Part shown: positions 18,053 through 30,000 of the stretch, piece after piece
Layout of the letters: each line of letters starts with the position of its first letter
Numbering within the stretch: the stretch's first letter is position 1
From: Axinella damicornis
Lineage: Eukaryota; Porifera; Demospongiae; Axinellida; Axinellidae
Assembly (NCBI GenBank): GCA_963931865.1
Contig: OZ007517.1
Coordinates: 8,938,038 to 9,002,037, forward strand
DNA: 64,000 bases
Direction of reading: 5' to 3'
Made by a program: the position numbers and the translations under genes
Notes under the pieces: generated by a model
Databases searched by the model: none
What the model saw: only the letters and a program-made list of their open reading frames with translations
Told to the model about the DNA's origin: nothing

Positions 18053-20595
18053 CTACTTGAAGTTTGCATAGAGTTCGAATGAATCAAGGTACTCCAAAAC
18101 TGTCTTGTAACAGTATTCATACTGCTCCTGAGAGGTAAAGAGAAAGTTATGTTGATCAAGAGTATATCTAGTCTTGGCCCCAGACCCAAACCAACCCCAG
18201 CACGGATCGCTTCCAGTATCACGCACGGGGAGGGAGGGTCTGATCAAGTTGCTACATAAAAATTAGTCGTCCGCAGAATTTCAGAGGGCTGAATCTGATT
18301 GGTTGATTGGTTAGTAATGACGCTTGGAATGTTCACGCTATGTGCACCGTGTGCTATAGCTAGCTGTTGTACGTAAGCGATCCGTTGGTTTGGGTCTGGG
18401 ACTGATACTAGAGTATATCATGAAAGAGCAAAGTATATCTTCAACTTACCACACTTTGTACCATGCCTGGACGCTGGAGCCGTAGTCCCCGGACAGAGTT
18501 GAAGACATCCACTACTCCTTCTGTCTTCAGCCGCTCCAGCAGGATGCTGATGGTGATGAAGGTCCCCGTCCTCCCACAGCCACCACTGGACGTAAAAACA
18601 CACGGACAAGGGTCAATATTCTTCAGTTTACTTGTTGGTGACCATTTTCGCATAGAATCCTAAACCTGGAACCTGGATTTTGTCAGTGGATTAATTTCCC
18701 ACTTTCTCAGCATCATAGAGCTGTTAGCAAATTCCAGGACTTCTTTAAGATAGTAGCGACGTTAAGAACTCGTAATTTGTAATGGAGTGATGTGTGTGAG
18801 AAAAACTTTACATCGGCACGGTAACCAGGGTCTGGCTTGATTGGGGCGAGCCTGAGCGAGCCCCACATAGATGAGTTTGCTGTAAATTTTCCATAATATG
18901 TATATTTATTTCTTTATATCTATCGTACGTCGTGCCGTAAATCACTTCCTGCTCGTATTTTGCGTGTCATTGCATCATGCGTTAATTCAAACCACAAACG
19001 AACTCACCGTTGCAACGTCGACCAGACTGAGACACGAACTATGAACGGTCTACCCATAGGTCTACCTCAACAAGGATGGAGACTACAGCGCGCGGCGAGG
19101 GGCTAAAGCATTTCATGACCTACCTACCGGACTGCTTCGGCTAACTGATTCGCAGTTGCAGTGAAGTGCACGGGTGTATTTTTTGTGTCATAACTTCTGG
19201 TGTGATCTGTGTCCTTAAGTTGTGCTATGCTCTCTATTGCACATGCATCTGCTCCATGTAGGAACACATGCGCATGCAACTGCTCCATGCACATTCGACA
19301 ACTGTACTCGCTCAGGCTCGCCCCACAATGTTCTGCATTCGTCTAGTAAGCTCCAGCTACATATGGCAGTCTTGCACACCCAGTAGAGATATGTTTTGCA
19401 GCATTTGTTCAGAGTGAAACACTTCCCTGACCTGCAATGCACCACAATGGGCTTGTCTCCGGAACTCCTTTGCCACTTCTGCACCTGTCCAATGAGATCA
19501 ATGAGGCCAGAGCCGTTCTCGGGCACTCCTTCCTCCGGCCAGCCCATGTACTGGAAGTGTTTCACAGGCAAAGAAGAACCATCCTAGAGGGAGGAAGAGA
19601 ATGTAAGTAAAATTAGGACAAATTGACTTTACCTGGGCATGATCTTACCCTAATGTCAACCAGTTTCAGCTCTCTCATTGTATAGTCGGGATACTCGTTC
19701 ACCACGTGCAAGACTACTTGGAACTGGCCGAATGTCTTAGCTCCCGTAGTGGGCCAGTAGCGGTGGCATTTTGACTTTCCTCCCTCCCTCTCTTTGGTGA
19801 GCATGACAACGGTCGCACACTTGTTCTCCCACAGCATCCGCCAGAAGTCGTCAGCAGTGTCTGGAAGGGGGCCTTGGGTGGCAATATAGGCACGGCGTTT
19901 GTGATAGCCCTGAAGCAACAAAATATTCCAAATCATCAAAGCAAACTCGCAAGTCGGGGAAATAAATTCCAGCTCACATCAACAAAGCTTGCATTGATGT
20001 AATCGGATCCCTCCACACCAGGAAAACTGGTCAGTCTGATGCGTGTGTTGTCAACTGCAATGAAATTGAAATGTCTGAAAATTATGAAGTTGTGAGCATT
20101 AACATTATGTATGCATGTACAGGGATGTATAGGTATATCAGTGCCTGGTCAAATGTACGTAAGACTAGAAACAGTGTTCTTGCCAGGAATGTATTAAGAC
20201 GGTGCACAATGAGATTCAGAAACTATGTGAAGCCTCGTCTATTCAAATATGCTTGCCAGAATAATCAAAGGAAAAAGGTTGGTTGTTTGAAGATCAGACC
20301 ACAAAATTTAGAAGCCCAAAGGGTACAGTACCCCTGACCACTCACAAGGAATCATATCCGGGTTTGCGTATCTGTTCTTGAGCTTGTTCACTGGCAGTGA
20401 GGCGGTGTTACGGTGTATTCGTCGGTGGATGGTTGTGTCCAGTTTGTCAAACTCGACCTGCAAGTCTGTCTTTCCCCTTGGGTCATCCATGATCCCCAGC
20501 CTCCTGTACTGGTCCCGGAGGTCTCTAGCCGCTACCTCCGTCACTCCACACTCGATGGCCTCCAGCAGTGCATCGTGGAGGAAGATGTACTGGGG
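18053..20595 (-). CDS. Gene B phosphatase domain 2 and C-terminus
   Basis: Exons are 20346-20595, 19978-20054, 19649-19909, 19432-19583, 18450-18585 and 18053-18127. Landmarks in order are [76 protein letters not shown] and, across the 19432/18585 junction, [10 protein letters not shown]. The last exon ends SFELYANFK and a stop. The general-acid Asp is replaced by Glu (WPE) and the usual Tyr of the pTyr loop is missing, as in D2 domains of LAR-type enzymes. The active-site Cys and Arg remain, so weak activity or a substrate-binding role is possible. Confidence 0.88.
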
Positions 20596-23500
20596 CTGTA
20601 GGAGGGAGGGAAGGAGGGAGGGGAGGGAAGGAGGGAGGGGGAGGAGAGGAGGAAGAAGAGAAGGCAGTGGAAACGAAAGAAGGGAGGGAAGGAGGGAGGA
20701 GGAGGAGAAGGTGAGGGAGGGAGACACTGAACGGGGGCATCATTTTTGCATTACTGTGGCATTTTATGACATACATAAGCATTACAGTGTATGTAAGTGA
20801 CGATACCTCTGTTTGGACCATGTAGCACCTTCGGAATCTCATGGATCGAACGTAGCCAAACACGTCAACAGTGCTTTCAGCTTTGAGCCGTCTCAGCTGG
20901 GAGAAGATGGTGAGAAAGGTGCCGGTACGACCCACGCCAGCACTGCAGTGCACCACCATCGGCCCAGCATTCAGTGGATTGGAAGAGCCCACCTTCCTCA
21001 CAAAGTGCAGGAGGGCAGTGGGGTAATCTGGGACTCCATGATCAGGCCAGCTGGTGTAGTGATACTGCGTGACAATCCTCTCTTCCTTGGAGCCTTCCCG
21101 CTGGAGGGAGAAGGTGCGGGTGGTGTAATCAGCCAGGGACAGAACCTCCTGAACATGGACGCGGATTGGACCATAGATACCACTCTTTTCCTCTGGCCAG
21201 TACTTGTGGCATTTCAGCTACAGAAGGAATCACAGAGGTCAAGTAACATATGTTGAGTGGGCTGTGTGTGTGTGTTGGTGTGTGTGAGTGTGTGTGTGTG
21301 TGTTATGTGTGTGTGCGTGTGTGCGTGCGTGCGTGCGTGCGTGTGTGTATGTGTGAGATGAAAGCCACTCCTTGTGACAGCGTCCTTACCCTTCCCTTCT
21401 CTTCCAGGTTTGTCAGCATGACGATGGTGGCAGATCCCTGTTCCCACACCATGCGCCAGAAGTCAGGAACAGAGTCCGGCACGGGACCTTGAGGAAAGAA
21501 CGTGAGACAGTCATAGATTTTGTGAGCAACTGAGCGAGCTGTGGATTCAACCATCAACATACCTTGTGTTGCAATGAACGCATTTTGCTGGTCATAACCC
21601 TAAATGAATAATGACGGTCAGCACAGAGATTTGAATTAGCACAACTAGACATATGTTCAGTAATTGATCGAAAACTTACATCTATGAAATTGCCATTGAT
21701 GTAGTCCGACCCCACTCTACCAGAAACCTCTAGCAGCCGAACTCGAGAGTGGTCATCTGTGGGTGTCACATATTTTCCATTGGATTAGCCTAGAATAAGC
21801 TCGCTCCGGGATCTTTCCAGATTGTGTACAGTATATGACATACAGCTGGGAAGAGCCTGGGGGACTAGGCCTTCCTGGGATTGTGGTCTAAAAAGTGTTC
21901 AGTGTACAGCTCAGATAGTCTGTAGACCCAATGCACCTTACATCACTTTTCCGTAGTATTTCTGTATACTAAACTTGTGCGATCATCTTGGTATACCATA
22001 ATACATTGGCCTCATGCAGTGTGAATCGAAACGTGCCCTGCATCACTGGTAATAAGCATTTATTAGCCTACATATCAATAGCATTGAAATTCAACACATA
22101 CTAGAAGCATTGTTAGTACAGCTCTTCATTCATCGAGATTGCCACAGAAGCTGCTATGTCCAAAAACTGAGAACAGCCGCCATGTTGGTGTACCCGTCCG
22201 CATTCTCAAAAATGGGTCTATAAACCATAAATTCCAAGACGATTACAATCATACACATCATAAAAGTTTGTGCACCACTGTCGCACTCACAAGCTGTGAT
22301 GTTGGCGTATCCATGACGATTACAATCATACACATCATAAAAGTTTGTGCACCACTGTCGCACTCACAAGCTGTGATGTTGGCATATCCATGACGATTAC
22401 AATCATACACATCATACAACCACTGCACTCACAAGCTACGATGTTGGCGTATCTGTTCTTGGCATTGTTTGTAGGGTGGTAGGTGGCCTCAGAACTCGGA
22501 GCATGGTGGGGCTCCACATTCTGCCAAGCAAACAACCAAACACATGTAAGTACAAAGAGTTTCCGAATTTTGGTATGCCAAATAAACCAAGATTGGCTGA
22601 ATTTGGCTCATTTTTTCATTTTCTACCAATTATGGCATACATTTTGGTATGTCAATGTTGGAAATAAACCAAGATTGTTCTGTAGGGTGACTGACGTGCC
22701 AATAATGGTCCAATGAACCAAAATTGGTATTGGGAATAGACTTGGAAGATAAGGTGTAGATAGCAGATCACACACATCAAAGGGTTAAAATGTTTCACTT
22801 ACAGTGTACTCCTCAGAGAAGAGGTAGTCGTCATTGGCATGCATGCGTTTCACATGGGTTCCAAACGCTGAAACTGGAATGGGCTTAAGCGTCCCAGCTA
22901 CAGGCAATAGACATGGAGTGCAAGTTAGGTAACAAGCATGCAAGTAATGTGAAGTCCTCATTTCCAGGTGCTCGGTAATTGGTAATCTCCCCACTTACCG
23001 AGCGCCTGGGAACGAGGCTAGTGTAACACAGGCGGGTGGACTAACCGTAGGGCTTCACAGAAGTTTCATTTTGGATAATGGTCAGACTTTGCAACTCTTG
23101 ACTTCTGTCCAAGGCCACTACACCCTCGATGAGAGGACTGTAATATCTGGTTCTATTCAAAAAAGGGAAATGTTGTAGTCAAGATCACCCTATAGACATA
23201 CAAGTGCTAGCATATTACACAGTGCACAATACAGCAATATGTATACAGCCAGTGCTATATGGTTGTAATATTGAGTCAGCATATCAACAAAACATTATAA
23301 ATGTTCCACCTCACCTGTACCAGTATATGGCAAATATCACCACGGCAACTATCACAGCGATCACCAGGATAATAAAGATGATACCAAAGGCCAGTCCTCC
23401 TGGACTGTAGCTCAGATCTAGGATAGAGGCACGGACAGAAGAGGGTATACACAACTTGAAACAGCAATGGACCGTTTTCCTCTGATGTCACTTCCTGTGT

Positions 23501-26500
23501 GCTAATTAATCAACGTTGCCGGATTGCCTTGATTTTCAACTAGAATATACCGCATGAGATACGTAGATGATAATGTCTCAAGTTTGAGGTCTGTAGCTCA
23601 TTCGGTATAGGAGTCATGACCCAGTGAAATTTCCCATAGAAAAGGGGCAAAGGTTGTCCCCCCCCCCCCCCCCCCCCCCCCCCCAAATGAAATTTCACTG
23701 GTATGTAAATCTGGAACGCAACAAGCTAATCCACTTTGAGATACGATATAAGTACCTCATAGAGTACATTAGATCAGGGCTCTCCATGGAGCAACGCCGA
23801 TTAGTTAGTACACAGGAGTGCATGCTTGTTGAAGCGAACACTTTACCTGTTCTGACAACCAAATATTCAGAGTAGATTCTGAGAGGCTGTGGTAGGGAAG
23901 TCAGAGAGACAGAGGGATTATGGATTTGGTGTGAATAAGGCTAACCTCAAACCATGTACCTCTGGACCTGCATCAGACTCAACGTCGATTCTGACAAATA
24001 TTGCATAGTCAGTGTCGGAGCTCAGCTCAGCATTTGTGTATGTCACCATATTGGCCAAGGTTGTAAGGCCATCCCCGACGGTGAGGGATGACGGAACCAT
24101 GGAGATATTCTGCCCGGCCCATGCTGCAGTAATGTAGTAGGAGGTACCACTGGAGTAGGGTCCAGCATCATTGTACACAGCCTGGTTTGTGTCTGGGCTT
24201 CCACTGCGGACAACAACCACTGCATAGAAACTGTAGGAAAAGGAAAATCCAGCAATAAAGGAGGATATAAGCCACATGCACGTGTACGAAGCTTACATCA
24301 CACGCCCAGTTTCCACTTGGCTTGGGTCAGGGAGGAGAATGGTGATGGTGTTGGAAGTAGGTTGCTGAGTTGGACTATCTGAAGTCATGACAACCTGGAT
24401 AGTACTGTTTGTCCTCTGCAGTATCTCCTCATCAATCTCTCCTTGCAGATTTCCCTGACCAACGGCACGGACATGCACAGTATAGTTTGTGTAGGGTATT
24501 AAGCCAGTAATTTCAAATTCGGTAGTACTGATGTCCATGATTTCAGTGTAACCATCACTCCTGATGTTGGGAGGCTGTTGAGTGATATCTGATGCCCGGT
24601 AGTAGAGGTTGTAGTGCATTATGGGTGCATTGGGATAGACTGGAAGATCCCATGACAATTGAATTGACTGGTTGCTGGTAGCAACTGCCGTCAAGTTAGT
24701 CACCGCAGTAGGCTCTGTAGCCATTGAGATAAAAACAACAACAAATTTAATGGTGATGTGCTACGTGTAAGCCAGCTCGCATGATGTCAAACTCACCAAT
24801 TGCTAGTGATCTGTGTGTGGCTGTTTGGTTGGGTCCTTCAATGCCACGCTTTACATTGAATGCATAGACTGTCACCAGGTTGTCAGCATAAGGTAGACCA
24901 CTTTGAACCACATACTCTTGCTGATTTCCGTCAACCATCATAGGACCAGGTGATATACTCCGCCTTCTTGCTTGAGGGTAGGGTAGTGTCTGATCAGCTG
25001 AATAAGTGAGCATGTAGTTGAAGGATCCATTGCGCAGAGATGGAGGGGTCCAAGTGATTCGGACAGTTACAGTATTGTCGTTGTTACTGTTTCTTGATGA
25101 GGTGATCATCAGATTGGTGACTGCCTGGGGAGCTGTTCAGAAATGTACACTTACTATCCTAACCATAAAATCTCAGTTAACAAGAGAAATATATCTTACC
25201 ATCTTCATCTGTTTGATTATCTTCACAGGACAGATTTCCACATCCTACATTTGTGAATGCACAGATGGTTACAATGTAGTTGGTATTAGGAGTCAAGCTT
25301 GTGATAACAAGTCGTGTGTCCCCTGCACTTAAGATGTATGGGCTTCCAGGCATGCCCTGTACTCCAGGTGGGTCAAGTGCTGCCGGTAGTGGGTCGTGTG
25401 TGACCTAGTGTTGGGAGGCATAATGCACAGAATCTGTTTAACTAACCATCAGAGTTCATTTGTACTACTTTATATTGAATTGGTCTGCCAGTAAAACTGT
25501 GACCTTGGTTGCAGACTTACGTTGTATCCTCTTCTAACACCGTAGTCACAGCGAGGGTTCTGCCAAGTGATCTCCAGTGCAGTTGAGTTGAGGTACATGA
25601 CAGTCAAATCACGAGGTTCAGTCGGAACTGCATGATTAAGAGGATATAATAGCAGTGAATGCATGTCCAATATTGCTAACATGGAGTAAGGGTGTACCAT
25701 CTTCAGGTGTTGTGAAAGATGTGGAATTTGAAAATGGCCCAACACCCACTGTAGTTGCAGCCTGAACCCGGAACTCGTACACAGTGTCAGGAGCTATATG
25801 ATGGAAATAGGAATATCACACAATCACATTATCACTGGTTCTACCACGGGCGTTCCTTTAATGTACCGCGGAGGATAAATTGGTTATCCTCCGCTATGAT
25901 GTCATAGCGGAGGACACCGATTTATCCTCCGCGGTACATCAAAGGATCGTCACGCTGTGCTGAGAATCAGAGAGTTGTAGCTGTCTAGCAGCCAGATCCA
26001 GCTACTAACTTGACTTGGAGGTTATGTCTGTGGTAGAAGCCGGATCTACTACGTCAACTTGGAGGTTATGCGGTTTATCCTTCTTGGGAAAGTTTAGCCT
26101 CGGCTTCGCCTCGGCCAAACTTTCCCGTGGAGGATAAATCGCATAACCTCCGTGTCGACGTAGTAGATCCTATACGTAGCCAGTAAAACATCAGTTAGCT
26201 GCTTTTATCCTAACTCAGTTCTGTCAGTGTGGCTGTGGTCTGTGTTCCATCAACAGTGATGTTGCGGTCGATTTTCATCTCTCCTCCCAGAATACACTGT
26301 GATGACACAACACTTGTCTGCCTCCTGCGTCGACCCATGGCTGGCGATGGAGTATTCACCATGGAAACTGCTGCAAAGTTTACAGTATAGCTGAGGACGA
26401 CACCATTAGGTTCAGATGGGGGGTTCCATGTGACTATAGCTGAGGAGGAAGTTATATCCGTGTTGTTCACAGGTGGAGGTCTTGGGACTTCTCCAGGTAC

Positions 26501-26991
26501 TAGGAGGAAGAATTAATGCACAAGTTTCATAGCTATAGGCTACCCCCCTAACATGAACAGTCCGTATTTCATACAAGGAATAAGCACATATTGACTCTAA
26601 ACTTACAGTCTTGATCAGTGATGACAATGATGGGAGTGCTGTAGGGTCCTTCACCCACAGTCACTGCTGTCACTTCAATGCTGTAGTTGGTGTGCTCCTC
26701 TAGACTCACTATGGTATAGGATGTCAACTGCTCCGAAATCAACTCAGTTGTGACTGGAATGTTTGTATCCATGGCAACATATCGAATCCTGTATCCCCTC
26801 AGAATACCAAACAAGACCTCCTCTCTGGGCGGATCCCACTCCACAATGATGCTTGTTGAGGAGTCATTATTTCGCCCGCTCACATTCCGAGGAGGCTCTC
26901 CAGGAACTGAATACAAGAATAACATTGCATGACTCTATTAAGCAGCTGGCTATACCGTAGTCTCGCAATAGAGTACTCACTTGAAAAAAAG

Positions 26992-27065
<74 letters not shown>

Positions 27066-30000
27066 CTCATTTTCCTGTATACGGTCAACACTTACAGGAA
27101 TGAGTGCCCACTATGGTCACATGCCAGGCTTACACAATGGTTAGAGTGTACTGAAATGGTGGAATTTAAAACACAGTGAAGTTGAAGTTTTGCATCTCAG
27201 TTCACTTAGGTTGACCAAATCGTCACCTGAGAGCAGCAGAAACCAGCATCTTTGGCAGGTGTACTGAATGCTCTGGTTACTATGCTTCAGAGCATCTTTG
27301 AACTCCTGTAGCAGCAAATCACGGCTGTTTTAGAGAGTGGCAGAGCTAACCGAGAGCGAACCACAAACAAGGAGCTCTTTCGTAGAAAACATTACAAAAG
27401 TGCCCACCCCCTCTTTTGTGAATATGTACGGTGCCTTTTGTGTACACAATTAAGTTAACACATACTCACCATTCTCACTGGTAGTTTCCAGCTCTGTAGA
27501 GGATGGTCCAGCAGCAACAGTAAAAGCTGCAACTGACACATTGTAAGTGGTGAAGTTATTCAGACCATTCAGAACAATGTTGAGAGTGTCTCCTGAAACG
27601 TTTACAGATGTCATAGTTTCGTCCTGATTGAGTATGTAGTAGTCAATGATGTAGTATCGGAGAATTCCGTTGATGTCAATCTCATTAGGTCTCTCCCACG
27701 ATACATTCAGTTCATTAGCACTGATGTTCACGACTACAAGGTTGTCAGGAGCAGCAACAGGAGCTGGAAAAAAAATGGAATTCCATAAGCAGAACTGTCA
27801 TACCATACAGCTTCAACTGTTGTAGCATTGCTCAACATAGACACCGAATTAGCTTAACATATATCATTAGCACCTCAGGTGGCTTTGAGGGCTTACTTCA
27901 CGAGTAGAGGCAACATAGCTTCACTCCCAGGCCCCTCCCAGCTTTTCTTCACTTGCAGTATGAAAAGCTGGGTGGGGGCCTGAGAACAAGGTTAGAGGTA
28001 ACCTTCAGTTTGGGATTAAAAGAGAGGCCTGTTGTGGACTAAATGGCCACAAATCTACACTAGTGAGGTGATTGCATGCAATCAGCTCACCATCCTCCTG
28101 AGTTGTGTTCACCTCAGCTACACTGAATGGTCCGGGACCCTCACTGGTGTATGCTCGAACCCTGACAGAGTATTCTACGTACTCCTCCAACCCCCCTAGC
28201 TCCAACATTAACTGTGGCCCAGTAGTATTGGTGAGATTACTGGTGGAGATCTCATTGAATGTGTTCTGATTGAATTCCACTTGATACTGGGTGATGATTC
28301 CATTCCTGTCAATATCTGGTACAGGGTCCCAAGTCACCAGGATGGCAGTGGAGGATCTGGTGATGGCTTGCACGTTGTCCGGAGGTGCGTTTGGCACTAG
28401 AGAAGTTGAGAAAACAGTGCACATGAAATCCACTGGATGTGATTTTCATATAATTATACTCAACATACCATCCTCCAGTGTCCTGTTCACCACGGCAACA
28501 CTGAATGGTCCAGGACCCACACTGGTGTATGCTCGAACCCTGACAGAGTAGTCTACGTACTCCTCCAACCCATTTAGCTCCACCATCAGCTGTGACCCAT
28601 TGGTAGTGGTGAGATTACTAGTGGAGATCTCACTGAATGTGTTCTGATTGAACTCCACTTCATACTGGATGATGATTCCATTCCTGTCAATATCTGGTAC
28701 AGCGTCCCAAGTCACCAGGATGGCAGTGGAGGATCTGGTGATGGCTTGCACGTTATCCGGAGGTGCGTTTGGCACTAGAGAAGTTGAGAAAACAGTGCAC
28801 ATGAAATCCACTGGATGTGATTTTCATATAATTATACTCAACATACCATCCTCCAGTGTCCTGTTCACCACGGCAACACTGAATGGTCCAGGACCCACAC
28901 TGGTGTATGCTCGAACCCTGACAGAGTAGTCAACGTACTCCTCCAACCCATTTAGCTCCACCATCAGCTGTGACCCATTGGTAGTGGTGAGATTACTAGT
29001 GGAGATCTCACTGAATGTGTTCTGATTGAACTCCACTTCATACTGGATGATGATTCCATTCCTGTCAATATCTGGTACAGGGTCCCAAGTCACCAGGATG
29101 GCAGTGGAGGATCTGGTGATGGCTTGCACGTTGTCCGGAGGTGCGTTTGGCACTAGAGAAGTTGAGAAAACAGTGCACATGAAATCCACTGGATGTGATT
29201 TTCATATAATTATACTCAACATACCATCCTCCAGTGTCCTGTTCACCACGGCAACACTGAATGGTCCAGGACCCACACTGGTGTATGCTCGAACCCTGAC
29301 AGAGTAGTCAACGTACTCCTCCAACCCATTTAGCTCCACCATCAGCTGTGACCCATTGGTAGTGGTGAGATTACTAGTGGAGATCTCATTGAATGTGTTC
29401 TGATTGAACTCCACTTCATACTGGATGATGATTCCATTCCTGTCAATATCTGGTACAGGGTCCCAAGTCACCAGGATGGCAGTGGAGGATCTGGTGATGG
29501 CTTGCACGTTGTCCGGAGGTGCGTTTGGCACTAGAGAAGTTGAGAAAACAGTGCACATGAAATCCACTGGATGTGATTTTCATATAATTATACTCAACAT
29601 ACCATCCTCCAGTGTCCTGTTCACCACGGCAACACTGAATGGTCCAGGACCCACACTGGTGTATGCTCGAACCCTGACAGAGTAGTCAACGTACTCCTCC
29701 AACCCATTTAGCTCCACCATCAGCTGTGACCCATTGGTAGTGGTGAGATTACTAGTGGAGATCTCACTGAATGTGTTCTGATTGAACTCCACTTCATACT
29801 GGATGATGATTCCATTCCTGTCAATATCTGGTACAGGGTTCCAAGTCACCAGGATGGCAGTGGAGGATCTGGTGATGGCTTGCACGTTGTCCGGAGGTGT
29901 GTTTGGCACTAGAGAAGTTGAGAAAACAGTGCACATGAAATCCACTGGATGTGATTTTCATATAATTATACTCAACATACCATCCTCCAGTGTCCTGTTC

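Noticed and set aside
20308..20727. Extended N-terminal frame of Ser/Leu/Pro repeats before the D2 exon
   Set aside because: It reads through the polypyrimidine intron tract. The AG at 20596-20597 is the better exon start, giving [10 protein letters not shown].
23580..23640. tRNA-like stretch (GTCTGTAGCTCATTCGGTA)
   Set aside because: Only a D-arm-like piece is present. No anticodon arm, T-arm or acceptor pairing follows.
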